This document shows, piece after piece, positions 22,027 to 32,949 of a stretch of 64,000 nt of DNA (position 1 is the stretch's first letter; each line of letters opens with the position of its first letter). The DNA is taken from assembly GCA_029379385.1 (NCBI GenBank), contig CM055607.1, positions 10,478,001-10,542,000 on the forward strand. Direction: 5' to 3'. Under the pieces are notes generated by a model that did no database searches, was not told the origin of the DNA, and saw only the letters and a program-made list of their open reading frames with translations. The stretch is from Quillaja saponaria. Lineage: Eukaryota; Streptophyta; Magnoliopsida; Fabales; Quillajaceae. The translations under genes and the position numbers were made by a program.

Positions 22027-22395
22027 CTTCTTCCTACACTTAATTCATCACATTTCCTTTTCTAGCAAGAAACCTATATTTTATTATTTTCTCTTCTTCT
22101 TCCAACACCACCATATAGCATTTTTCCATCTTTGTTGCAATGCCTACAATTTTTCATGTTTTTATATGTACGTACATGTATTTATACATATTTTTATATG
22201 TATATACTATTCTTTTACTAATATGTATCCTATACATATTTTATACATACATGTATTATTCTTATACATGAAATAATATGTAATTAAATTTTAATCTTAT
22301 TTAACTCATAAAATAATTACTTATACTATAATTAATTTAGATATTAATTTTGGGGGTGTTATAGTGGCAAAGCTCAAAGTGATTACTAATGGAGG

Positions 22396-22529
22396 AAGGA
22401 ATGAGAGAAGAAGATCACAATTTGAAATTTAAACAAGAACAAGTACTTACGTCTGCTACTGTAAGGAATGAGAGAAGAAGATCGCGATTCGAAATTTAAA
22501 CAAGGACAAGTACTTACGTCTGCTACTGT
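22396..22529 (+). repeat. 67-bp tandem duplication
   Basis: aaggaatgagagaagaagat... at 22396-22462 repeated directly at 22463-22529 with four differences. It lies between the large LTR and the LINE ORF1 fragment. Confidence 0.95.
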
Positions 22530-22697
22530 AGACACAGGTACATTAAGTGGCAAATTTAAATATAAATACATTTTCTTTTTTAATAATTAGACTATATGCG
22601 TCTGCAAAAGCTTATGTTTCTTGAGGTGAGAAGTCAAGGTAGAGCTAGAGGAAGCAGACTACTTCAAAATAGGAGCATAAGGAATGTCCTTAAAATT
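22530..22697 (-). pseudogene. LINE ORF1 distal fragment (left of gypsy insertion)
   Basis: The minus strand reads VTSNFKDIPYAPILK then a stop at 22659-22661, followed by Ser-rich SASSSSTLTSHLK. The first part continues the reading frame of the LINE ORF1 fragment that starts again at 31673, once the gypsy element and one copy of the ACTAG duplication are left out (...KPPVFKAY | VTSNFKD...). Confidence 0.75.
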
Positions 22698-22702
22698 ACT
22701 AG
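22698..22702. repeat. Target-site duplication of gypsy element, left
   Basis: ACTAG, repeated at 31668-31672. ACTAG also ends the polypurine region before the 3' LTR (31251-31255), so part of the match could be chance. Confidence 0.7.
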
Positions 22703-23109
22703 TGTTAATATATTATAATGACGTCCAATGAGAGCACGCCACGTGACTATTGCCTTTTCACTTGCTAACTTAAAAAGTTCCGATAGCCCGTGCTAGTGCT
22801 CTTCTACTCTATATGTACATCTCATGTTCCTTAGGAGGGTAAGATATAACAAAAAGGTAAAATTCTATCTAAGTTACCTCTCCTCTTTTTACCATTTTAC
22901 TGAGCTCTTCCCCTTCTAACTTACTCATAGGAGGATTTAGGGAGTTCATCTCAGGACTCGGCTCCTATTCTCTATTTTGCAGGATACGAGATCTCCAGGT
23001 TGCCAGGTCACCAAGACCGTTGAAACATTTTAACCACAAAGGTCATCCAAAGGCTACTTCGAGGTCGTTCATTCCCGTAACCCATGCATATTAACTTTGA
23101 CTATTAACA
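22703..23109 (+). repeat. Gypsy 5' LTR
   Basis: TGTTAATATATTATAATGAC to ...TTTGACTATTAACA, 407 bp; pairs with 31256-31667. Contains ctactctatatgtacat, a possible TATA region, near 22805. Confidence 0.9.
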
Positions 23110-23128
23110 TCGGCGCCGTCTGTGGGAA
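23110..23128 (+). other. Gypsy primer binding site
   Basis: tcggcgccgtctgtgggaa directly follows the 5' LTR; this is the usual start of the internal region in plant Tat-type gypsy elements (GGCGCCGTCTGTGGGAA). Confidence 0.8.
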
Positions 23129-23449
23129 GCTATTTGATTTAGCTTACCGACTCATAACCGACATGGAAAAACAGAGAAGAAGAGTTTAAGCAACGTAGGT
23201 CGCGAATGGGAAAGGTTGTGGCAGGTGTGTCACTTCATGCTCCCATTCCAGACCCCGACACTTCGGTCACTCAGAAGCAATATGCTGAGCAGCCTTGGGA
23301 GAAATCTCGGCTAGGTGAGCTGATAGGTCGCCCACTAGGGCCCAACAGAGAATTCAATTCGAGATTTAGTTGAAAGCTCAGGGAGCAGTCGAATAGCAGA
23401 AGTTAGGGCGGAACCAAGGGTCGAATACCCCGCCGAACACATAGAAGCT

Positions 23450-24200
23450 CGTCATCCTTTTACAATCCTGGCTTTGAAGCAATATCATGGAACTTTCAGA
23501 TCTCGATGATTTCGTGATCAGGTTTGAATCTCTCATGCTATTACACAGGGTTCCCTGACCAGGTGATGTGCAGGGCTTTCGACTATACTTTAAGAGGCAA
23601 CAAGAGATGGTGGTTTGCCCAGCTCAAACAGGATTCCATTCATTCTTTCAGACAATTGGTCTCTCAATTCAAATGTCATTTTATGACGAATAGAAGGCTA
23701 TAAGAAGGACGTCACTTACTTTTTGTCTCCTAAATACGTGTGATGAGGAGCCCCTTAAGGAGTTCGTCGGACGTTTTAATTATTTTGCTTTAGAAGTGGA
23801 GGATGTAAATCCCCAAGTGGTGATAGTTGCTTTGAGAGCCGGCTTGAGGAAAATCTGAGTTTAGAAACAACTCGAACATAAGAACGCCAAAGACTTTGGA
23901 AGAGGTCATGAAACGAATGGAGGAGTATATTAATTAGGATGAAGCCAGATTGGGATCTAGTAGCACCTTCATACCAGCCTCCCAAAAGGCAGCGCTCGCT
24001 CGAACTTCGTGATGCTCGGACAGGTCGCCGAAAGGAAGGATAAAGGAAAGAGGGAGAGGATAGAGCTATACACCTTCTTGCCGAAAATATGACAATTATA
24101 GGCAACTGAATAATACCAGAACCACAGTTCTTTTGGCTGTCCAATCAAGACGGCATTCTAAAATTTCCTCTGAACCTTAAAATCAAGAAACAAAAATGTT
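23450..24200 (+). pseudogene. Gypsy gag fragment
   Basis: Read across frames: a YSL/RWWFAQL-like block near 23590, SIHSFRQLVSQFKCHF near 23636, then DEEPLKEFVGRFNYFALEVED (quoted to 20: DEEPLKEFVGRFNYFALEVE) near 23740 and VVIVALRAGLRK near 23818. This is the retrotransposon gag domain pattern (F..L...F..F...E.L..F..RFN). Stops interrupt it. Confidence 0.75.
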
Positions 24201-24559
24201 GACCACTCTAAGTTTTGCTTGTTTCATAGAAGCCCGAGGCATGATACCTGAGGATTGATTTCGGCTAAAAGATAAGATAGAGAAATTTGATAAGGAAGAG
24301 GTTATTTAACTGAGTTCGTTAAGCGTGAAGTGGACCAGAAGGGAGCGCCAAGATGTCGGGTCTCGAGGGCGAGCACTCTTCTCGCCATTCTGAGCAACCT
24401 AGATATAGAAAAAAGTGTAGATGATAGCAGAAGACCTCCAAGGTCTCCTGAGGATAAGGGGAATGTAGTGGTCATCATATACACAATTGGCGATCATCGA
24501 AAAGGAAGCGATATGCGAGGAGGCCATTGTTGGTAGAGTTACTGCCTAAGAAGTCTAGA

Positions 24560-25027
24560 GAAGAGCATCCTTCGGGAGTCATAACCTTTTCCGATTAGGA
24601 TCTTAGGGGTATTGAGAGTCCTCACGAAGATGCTCTGATTGTATCCACAAAGATCGCCAATTATCAGGTGCAGAGAGTCCTGATTGACAATGGAAGCTCG
24701 GCCAACATTATGTACTCCAAATGCTTTGATCAAATGGGGATCTGAAGGCAAACACTGAAGCCATTTGAAGGATCGCTAGTAGGATTCAATGGTGAAGCAG
24801 TGGAGGTGGAAGGTTTGGTCGAGCTACCAGTTACATTGAAGGACATGAACTTTGAGAAAACGGTGATGCTACAATTCTGCGTGATAAAATTATCCTCGGC
24901 CTACAATGTCATACTAGGTCGACCAGTTTTTAAATGCTGCAAGGGCAATACCTTCATCCTAGCATATTTGCTTAAAATTCCTGACCCCTCTAAGGAGTTG
25001 GTACTCTGCGCGGAAATCAAAGGATAG
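24560..25027 (+). pseudogene. Gypsy aspartic protease fragment
   Basis: NYQVQRVLIDNGSSANIMYS near 24660 contains the DNGSS active-site variant typical of Tat-type proteases. VIKLSSAYNVILGRPVFKC in the open stretch at 24800-25027 is the conserved C-terminal ILGRP motif. A stop after QMGI breaks the frame. Confidence 0.85.
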
Positions 25028-25379
25028 TGCGGCAGTGTTATTTTGCCAGTCTACATACAAAGTCCTACTGAGGTCCTGCACACAGACGACATCAGAGATG
25101 CCAGGTTGGACAAACGAATGGATATACAGAGAAGACTGGATTAGTGGATAAGTTCGAGCTGGGGAATCTATTTGAGGATAACCTAGAAAAGATAGTTCTT
25201 GTCGATACAGAATTGGAGCAGGGAGGTGAGAGAAGCTTTGATAGCGATTTTAAGAAAAAATGCATTTACCTTTGCTTGGTCGGCCTAAGGACATGCCAGG
25301 GGATTAACCCTTCTGTCATACATCACAGATTAAGTGTCAAGGCAGGACTCCAGGTCAATTAGGCAGAAGAAAAGGAAAT

Positions 25380-26045
25380 TTTACTTTAGATAGGCAAGAA
25401 GTTATTCAAGATGAAGTATCAAAGTTGTTGGAGGCAGGTTTCATCAGGGAAGTGTATTACCCCGATTGGTTAACGAATGTGGTCATGGTACGAAAGCAGA
25501 GCACGAAAGTGGAGAATGTGTGTGCACTTCACCGACTTGAATGATGCATGCCCAAAGGACAGTTTTTCCTTGCCTCGAATTGACAGGTTGGTTGACAGTT
25601 CATCGGGAAATGAGCTATTGAGCTTCATGGACGCCTTTGCTGGTTACAGTTAGATCAAGTTGGCTGACGAGGACGAGGAGAAAACCTTCTTCATTACAGA
25701 AACGGGAACCTACTGCTTCAAGGTTATGCGTTCAGATTGAAGAACGCCGGTGCGACCTACCAACGTTTGGTGAATAAAATATTTAAAGCACAAATGGGTC
25801 GTAACGTGAAAGTATACGTGGATGAAATTTTGATCAAAAGTCTAACCCCTGAACTGCATGTCAACGATTTACAGAAGACTTTCTCGACAATAAATCTTCA
25901 TCGGCTGAAACTCAACCCGACCAAGTGTACATTCGGGGTCTCGGCAGGCAAATTCCTAGGTTTCATGATAACTGCAAGGGGAATTGAGGCCAATCCCTTG
26001 AAGATCACAGGCCGTTCTCTGCATGCAAAGTCCCAGGTTGACTAA
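25380..26045 (+). pseudogene. Gypsy reverse transcriptase fragment
   Basis: Upstream in broken frames: LLEAGFIREVYYPDWLTNVV, then the open stretch 25737-26045 with LKNAGATYQRLVNKIF, VKVYVDEILIKS (YVDD changed to YVDE) and LNPTKCTFGVSAGKFLGFMI. The catalytic Asp change and the stops mean it is inactive. Confidence 0.9.
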
Positions 26046-26049
26046 GGAG

Positions 26050-26640
26050 GTGCAGAGACTAACGGGTCGAATCACAGTCCTGGCACAATTCATGTCCAAA
26101 TATACGGATAAATGCTTCCCATTTTTTCAAACTTTGAAAACAGTATTCTCATGGACGGACTAATGTGAGGTGGCTTTTCAATAGTTGATGGAGTATTTAG
26201 CCGCGATTCCCGTGTTATGCAAACCGGTAGAGGGCAAGGTACTAATCCTTTATCTGAGGTTTCCCTGACGGCCAAGTAACGAAGTGCGCTATAAAGTTCG
26301 ACTTCCCTGCCTCCAACAATGCAGCTGAGTACAAAGCTCTAATTTTGGGTCTCCAATAGGGCCAGAGCAATTGGAGCAGATGAATTGAGGATTTTTTGTG
26401 ATTCTCAGTTGGTGGTAAAGCAGATAACGGGCGAGTATATAGCATGGGAGGTCGCCCTGATCCAATATCTGGAAAAGGTGAAACAACTTATCAGCTGCTT
26501 TACGAAAATAGTAGTACAGCACATACCAAGAAATATGAATGGGTGAGCGGATGAACTCTCCAAGCTCCACAGATGTGATAAGATGAAGGCTCTAATCCAT
26601 ACTTTGAAAAGACCGAGTTATGAGGAGTCCGAGACTTTGG
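26050..26640 (+). pseudogene. Gypsy RNase H fragment
   Basis: LTGRITVLAQFMSKYTDKCF-like connection near 26060, then NNAAEYKALILGLQ near 26315, the QLVVKQITGEY block near 26405 and NMNGADELSKL-like end near 26535. Frames change repeatedly. Confidence 0.8.
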
Positions 26641-26729
26641 CTGTCGGCACATCAGGTTCATCATGGATGACTCTTCTAGTGGATTATATACAATAGGGCG
26701 GACTCCCTTCGGATACAGTTGAAGTAAAA

Positions 26730-27640
26730 ATTGTCAAAAGAAGAGCTACAAGATATTGCATGATATATGATTGTTTGTACAAGAGGTCCTATACTCGCCC
26801 GTATCTAAAATGCATGTCCCAGGAAGAGTCAGAATATGTTTTAGACGAAGTGAACAGGGGTGTTTGTGGAGTGCATATAGGTTATAAAGCATTTTGCGCA
26901 TAAAGTTTTGAGAGCGGGGTATTTTTGGCCTACCCTTCAAGAAGATGCCAAGTTGTGGGTGAAGAAGTGTGATAATTGCCAGAGGTCGGCTAGGGTGCCA
27001 AGGCTACCTCTAAACAGACTAACATCCATTATCAGTCCTTAGGCCTTTCGCTATATGGGGTTTGGATATTCTAGGACCTTTTCCTGGGGGAAGAACTGGA
27101 AAGGTGAAAAAGTTCATTTTGGTAACTTGTGACTACTTTACCAAATAGGGCCAATGGCCAGGTAGAAGCTGTTAACAAGGTACCCCTAGAAGGACTAAAG
27201 AAAAAGGTAGATTGGAATAAATTAGACTGGGAAGAACACTTATAGCAGGTTTTATAGTCATACCGCAGTACATAGAAAATCGCCATGGGTAGAAACACCT
27301 TTTAACCTTGATCTACAGAATGGAAGTGGTCATACCAGTGGAAATAAGGGGTTTCATCCCCTAAGGTTGAGACCTATTCTAAGGAGAGCAATGAGACCGA
27401 AATAAGATTGAACCTCGATTTGCTTGATGAGGTTAGGGAGAAAGCTCGCCTTCACCAGATCATCCATCAACAGACCACAGCCCGACACTTTAATGATAAG
27501 GTGAAACTGAGACCTCTACAAGTGGCTGATTTTGTTTTAAGACTGAATCAATTCAAGAGTGGAAGCTCGGAAGGAAAACTCAAGGAATCATGGGAAGGTT
27601 CAGTACAAAATTTCCAACATTGTGGGTCCTAGGGGCCTAC
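26730..27640 (+). pseudogene. Gypsy integrase fragment with core deleted
   Basis: The zinc-binding region (YLKCMSQEESEYVLDEVNRG near 26800; CQRSA-like near 26975) leads to WGLDILGPFP and VTCDYFTK near 27145. It then jumps directly to ANGQVEAVNK near 27150, which normally lies roughly 90 residues later, so most of the DDE core is missing. The open stretch 27408-27632 carries the C-terminal part (LDLLDEVREKARLHQIIHQQ; VADFVLRLNQ). Confidence 0.85.
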
Positions 27641-27856
27641 AAAATCAGAATAGAAGCAGGAAAAGTTCTCTCGAACAACTTCAATGCAAGACATTTGAAA
27701 AAATATTATCATTAATGTAGATTGCCTTGTTCCGCAAATATTTGTCTCCTTCTAGTTCTGTTTATAAACATTAATGTAGATCATTTTTATTTTGTTCATT
27801 TCAATGTTACAAATCTAGATCTTTTTTCAGGCGACAAGGATTCATCCCAAGGACAA

Positions 27857-28171
27857 GAAATCTCCAAACCCGAGGCAAAAATGGTTGAGGTTCACCTAGT
27901 TGATCTAACGACCCTAATAGAGAACCTGACCTCCCTGGTGCTCGTGGTCTAGGCAAGCGAGGCCGCCAGGTTTCCTATCCTGCAGTCCAAGCCTCCGCCA
28001 AGTTCATGCTAATAAATCTCCAAATCCTGAGGAAAAAACAGTTGAGGTTCACCTGGTCGATCCAACGACCCTAACAGGGAACCCTACCTTCCCGGGTGCT
28101 CGGGGGTCTAAGTAAGCAAGGTGGCCAGGTTTCCATCCTGTGGTCCGAAGCCTCTGCCTAGTTCACCCTAA
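27857..28171 (+). repeat. Tandem repeat, about 156-bp unit, two copies
   Basis: Units start at about 27858 and 28014 (aaatctccaaa(a/c)cctgaggc...gttgaggttcacct...ccgccaagttca). Located between integrase and the antisense ORF region of the gypsy element. Confidence 0.85.
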
Positions 28172-28445
28172 GAGATGCGAGAAGTTGGTAGCGAGATCCC
28201 ACACTCTAAGACTATATGCGGATTTTTAAAGGGGATTCGACCTTGTACACTATACGCGGGACAGCTTTAAGCCTCATTAAGGTAGATCGCCTGTTTGTTC
28301 AAAAGTTCATTACCCAGGCTATTAATTTAGGGTTTTGGCCTAAATCATAATCATAATAAATATAGGGTCAAATGCTCAGTAAAATGAAAAAAATATCATT
28401 TCAATTCTCTATTCATTACAAAAAATTTCATAAGTGTCCCTAGAA

Positions 28446-30761
28446 CTACTGATCCTCATCCGCGGCGTCCTCTCCTTCAGATCCCTCATCCTTATCAGCT
28501 TCGGCCTCGGTGAGCATCTTCTCCAACCCTTCCTCCTTTTCGGCTTCTTCCTCGCCAAGCCACTTCACCTCAGAAATATTCAAAGAGAGGTTACGCTCCT
28601 TCAGCCACACCTGACAGTCAACCCATCCATTTGCATATAGACGAATGCCGTGATCATAGATCATTTTTTGGCAGTTGTCAGAATTCTTGAAATTTTCCAC
28701 ATATGTCCGAGCCTCCTCTTTGGATGTCTCCTAGTTGGACTTTCAGCCTGGCGATCTCCTCGTCTTTCTCTTGTCTCAATCGAACTGTCTCGGATTCAAA
28801 TGCCTAATACCGTTTAATTTCTTTTTAAGGCGATCTGCCTCTTCGTTTTGCTCATGGCACTTGTTGAGCCACCCTTCAACCTCAGCCCCCTAAACTCAGG
28901 ACTTCGGCTTACTAGTGACTCAAACTGTTCCCAAGCAGCTCGCCCTTCAGCCTCAGCCTTTTTCGCTTGGATTAACCTGAGCCTTTAAGTTTTCATTTTC
29001 TTGAATGGTATCGAGCAGTTTGTTCTGTGGAATATTCAGCGTCCTCCTAGGCTTTCTTCAGCTTTGTAGACAAGGACGCCTGGTATTGGAGGGACTGCAA
29101 CCAACAATATCACATCAATAACATTACTGCAAACATGGCACAAACATCACAAAGTCATAAAGGTCGTCCATACATGCACGCCAGCAGACAAGCCCAGTAA
29201 TGAAGACGCTCTCTAGCGGAAGATCGTTAATCAGACCTGCGTCTGGGGGCAAGGTGCTCCCCCTCACTATGGCATAGGCCGCACTGAGGATATCGCTGAC
29301 ATAGGCATCCTCTAAGACACCTCAGGAAAACGTGTGCCAGAACCTTGGCCAACGAGAAGCTGTCTGGTTCGGTCTGCTCCCTCGAGGAGGGCTCCACATT
29401 TGCCCTCTTTTGTTGGTGACCTGATTTTAAACGAGATGGCGTCCTCTAGCGATCGTCTGCACAGATCATACACAAAGGCAACACGCCTCCTGTTATCTTG
29501 CACTCGGGACTCTTCTTGAGCCTAGGGAATAGAGGATACTTCGGCTGTGTCTTTTTGCGAGGCCGAGCTAGGTTTCGACCTTTTAGGTGCTCTCCCTACC
29601 CTCCTTCGCTGGCCTTTTTTCCTTAGGAGGTCGAAGCTTTTTCAGCCCTCTCTTTTAAGGCCTTAAGACGTCGCCTGGTTGCTACCCTCACCTTGGCGGC
29701 CTTTTGTTCCTATGTCAGACCCATATTTGCAAAGCAAGAAATCAAGGGATCAATAACAATAAACAACCAATATCATTCAACAATAAAAGCACGATGTTGC
29801 ATGGTGCGGACCAAAATCCAGCTCGGATAAACCCGTCCTCGCTAGCATCGGTCTAGAAGTAAAAAATGTTATGTTCAAAAAACCCTCCTCATTAAAACTT
29901 CTGGTACGTGAGGATTTTAGAGTACTTCTTGTACTGTACTCAATTCATCCTCAGAGGTTTTTTGGGTGTCCAGGTTTGTAAAATTACCCAGTGATGCAGT
30001 AAACCTGGGAGCGAGGAGCCTGAACGAAGAAGTACTAGGGTTTCCACTCCTCGTTGTTGTCGGGTTGTCCTTGGTACATGTCGAACTTGGTAGAAAAATA
30101 TATCCACCCCCCGATGTGTTCTTAATTTGATGAAGATGCCTGAACATAGTCAAGGACGGGCGAATATGCAAAGTGTGACAGACGCCGATGAAGGTCACCA
30201 GAAATCGCCATCTATTAGGAGCGATCTAAGCTGGATAGATACCGAGGGCATTCAACACTTTGACGATAAAAGGGTGGAAAGGATAGCGAACCCGGCCTTC
30301 AGGTATTCCTCATAGAAGCAGAACGTGTTCCGGCGAGAGTGGTGCAGGCAATCTCTATAAGGACCGACCTTGTAAATTTTGGCCCCAACAGGTTCAAAAT
30401 ACTGCCTGCGCACGACCTCCAACCTTTGGTCACTTATGACATTCTCTATGTTGTTCACAGCGGTGATGTTAGTTTGGGGCTAGAAGATCGTCACAGCATC
30501 GCTAGATTCTTCATTCTCGTCCTGTTCGGGCGAGAAGCGAGCCAAAGCAGTAGCCTCGTCTTCATCCTCGAAGCTCCCAGACTCGATGTTTTCTGAGCCT
30601 GAGGATGTGGACGGATGATAAGCTAGGGAAGGCGGAAGAACCTTTCCCTTCCCAGGTTGGTATTTAGGTTCCTCGCCCAAGGGCACTATTGTGCCATCTG
30701 GCAAGTTACCGTCTGAAGTATCGATGGGCGGGGCTGATGGAGAATCTCCATCACTAAACAT
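28446..30761 (-). pseudogene. Antisense ORF of the gypsy element (plant 'putative gypsy type transposon' protein)
   Basis: Read from high to low coordinates on the minus strand: an acidic start MFSDGDSPSAPPIDTSDG (30761), then a block with RNTFCFYEEYLKAGF near 30330, a block ending FTASLGNFTNLD near 29960, a heptad-rich stretch (SETVRLRQEKDEEIARLKVQ) near 28740, and an acidic end with LGEEEAEKEEGLEKMLTEAE. FCFYEEYLRAGF-type motifs are characteristic of the antisense protein in Tat-lineage gypsy elements. The role of this protein is unknown. Frameshifts divide it into at least four open pieces. Confidence 0.7.
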
Positions 30762-31255
30762 ATTAACTAAACAACGGATGAAAAATTTTCAAGTTTAGAA
30801 GCTCATACCTATCGATGAAGGAAGGCGTGTAGAAGTTTTATCTCCCTAGTAGTTGAGCTGGTTAAATGCAAATTGGTAGAGCTTCACTATAGAAATCTCA
30901 AAGTGGGTTAGAAACATGGGGTTTGTGGAGCCTTACATAGTTCTTGAAGGTTTGCCTCGCATTCTGCACCCACACACCACACTGCCACGTGGCACTGCCA
31001 CAATTTCGTCCAATATCAGTGTAAAGCCCAAACCAGAATTCGAAGAATTATGATACGACCAAATAGCATCGGAAACAGTGACCTAGACCTGCGTGATTTG
31101 CCTCTTGTTTCCACGTGGCTACCAATGACTTGATCACCTTCGTTTCTTGCTACCACCATACACGCCAGATAAAGTTCAATCCTTATGGGCGACCATAATG
31201 ATTTTTCTGGTTGTTCCGTGTTATTTTGATCGGGTTCTTTTTTTCGGGGGACTAG

Positions 31256-31667
31256 TGTTAATATATTATAATAACATCCAATGAGAGCATGCCATGTGGC
31301 GATTTCCTTTTCACTTGCTAACTTGAACAGTTCTGGTGGCCTGTGCTAGTGCTTTTCTACTATATATATATATGTCATGCTCCTCAAGAGGGTAAGATAT
31401 AACAAAAAGGTGAAAGTCTATCTAAGTTACCTCTCCTCTTTTTACTATTTTACTGAGCTCTTCCCCTTCTGACTTACTCATCGGAGGATTTAGGGAGTTC
31501 ATCCCAGACTTGGCTCCCGTCCTTTATTTTGCAGGATACGAGATCGCCAGGTTGCCAGGTCACAGGTCGCCAAGACCGTTGAAACACTTTAATTACAAAG
31601 ATCATCCAAAGGCTACTTCGAAACCGTTCATTTTCGTAACTCGTGCAGATTAACTTTGACATTAACA
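31256..31667 (+). repeat. Gypsy 3' LTR
   Basis: 412 bp, starts TGTTAATATATTATAATAAC and ends TTTGACATTAACA; preceded by the polypurine run ttttttcggggg. Compared with the 5' LTR it has scattered substitutions and small indels (for example an extra tcacaggtcgcc near 31560). Confidence 0.9.
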
Positions 31668-31672
31668 ACTAG
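31668..31672. repeat. Target-site duplication of gypsy element, right
   Basis: ACTAG, matching 22698-22702. Confidence 0.7.
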
Positions 31673-32915
31673 TAACATAAGCCTTAAACACAGGGGGTTT
31701 AGCCATACTATTATCCATAAGGGAAAAGATAGGAGATTGGGGCTGAGCATTAGTCATTCTATCATCATCCACATTAAGTACAGTAAAACGAGAACCAGAA
31801 GCCATTGATTTAGACTTTCCAGCATTAGTAACACCATCTTTAGTACCCTCTTCATTGACAGCATGATTAGACAGGTCACGAGAAAATTTTTGCTATCAAT
31901 GAGTCACCATCATCCAAAGGCCAAATTCAGCCTTCTTAGAAGCATTCCTGCCAACATAATTCTCTAAGTCTTCCAGCTCCCCCTTGAAGGATGCTCAATA
32001 ATGATTTTAACATCCACATCAATAGGAAAGTCATCAAGACAACGATCCTTATTTGTCATAATAAGGCGAAATAAACCATATGAAAACCTTCATATATTCT
32101 CCATATTACTTCACCTTTTTACCAAATTTTACTTTAGGGACAAGAGGCATATCAAGATCAATTTCAACACAAACACAGGCAAATTTTCCCCTATTAGACT
32201 CCTCAGCTGTTTTATCAAGCTTCAAGGGGCGAGAAATCTACTTAACAGCCTTCAACTGGGCCTTGGAATTGAAGTATTCTATCAGAAGACTAAGGAAAAG
32301 AATCCATACACTAATCTTCTTGATCTATTCCTTAGTAGGCTGAAACTTAGTCTTCTACCTTCGAATAATCAAGCAATGACTAGAGATAATCCAAGGGGCC
32401 TCCGTGAAAACAAGCCATAGATCGTCCCTAGATTTCAGTTGAACAATATAGTAATCACAGCCCAAGTCAATGAGTTTCAAAACCCCCCTTAAACTTCCAT
32501 TTCTACTTCAGGGGAGCTAAGAGGTACCTATAGGAAAGTGATATTCCCAACAGTTTGACAACCAAAGAATTTCTCCAAGGCTGCCTAATCTTTTCCGGCT
32601 CATCCCTAAAGATTGGAATTTTGGTCCAGGAGCTATCATCAACATTAGCATCCTCCCCATTCGATCCTAAATCTATTTTAGAGTCATCAAAGTAAGAATC
32701 CCAAAACATATTTGCAGCATAAGAACCTAAGCCACCCATGACCTTATCTCGGAATGAGCTCATATGGTCTGAGTTTTGATGTCCTTTAAAACCAGGACAA
32801 GGATCATCAGATAACTCCTCGAGGGATATCAGAGAAACGAAGAGTCCTCTTCCTCTTCCATTGATGAGGTCTCGAATCAACCAGCTTGTTTGGTTTTGGC
32901 TCCTCCATGAAAGAG
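31673..32915 (-). pseudogene. LINE ORF1 proximal part (DUF4283-like), interrupted
   Basis: Minus strand: start MEEPKPNKLVDSRPHQWK at about 32910, frameshift, then open 32880-32503 with EPEKIRQPWRNSLVVKLLG and SYRYLLAPLK. This is the DUF4283 pattern of plant LINE ORF1. It continues in broken frames to LPIEYFNSKAQLKAVK, RGKFACVCVEIDLDMPLVPK near 32170, and finally an open stretch (SRFTVLNVDDDRMTNAQ ... MAKPPVFKAY) that runs straight into the gypsy insertion site. ORF2 (endonuclease/RT) is not in the window. Confidence 0.85.
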
Positions 32916-32949
32916 ATGCAAATCCAACTTTAATTCGAACCAGAGATGA

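Larger units (their letters stand above)
20283..22363 (-). repeat. Large LTR (about 2.08 kb), gypsy-type
   Basis: On the plus strand the ends are TGTAACACTC at 20283 and GGGGGTGTTATA at 22363, so the minus strand runs TATAACACCCCC...GAGTGTTACA. These are typical ends of long plant Ty3/gypsy LTRs, and the primer site directly after it supports a 5' LTR. It contains two tandem arrays (separate entries). No protein-coding gene; the open frames at 21090-21350 and 22013-22276 are low-complexity Ser/Phe/Leu readings of pyrimidine-rich DNA. Confidence 0.65.
22703..31667 (+). mobile_element. Ty3/gypsy element, Tat-like, degenerate, complete ends
   Basis: The 8,965-bp element has LTRs at both ends, a primer binding site, gag, protease, RT, RNase H and integrase in gypsy order on the plus strand, and an antisense ORF region between integrase and the 3' LTR. 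Numerous stops and a deletion through the integrase core make it non-autonomous. It lies inside a LINE ORF1 with 5-bp target duplications. The antisense ORF and the GGGGGACTAG polypurine end fit the Tat lineage of plant Metaviridae. The LTRs differ at many positions, so it is not recent. Confidence 0.9.

Noticed and set aside
24302..24536. Overlapping ORFs on both strands in the gypsy gag-protease interval
   Set aside because: Decayed polyprotein linker; neither has recognisable function.
28434..28640. Plus-strand ORF opposite the antisense gypsy protein
   Set aside because: Shadow of the acidic C-terminus on the other strand.
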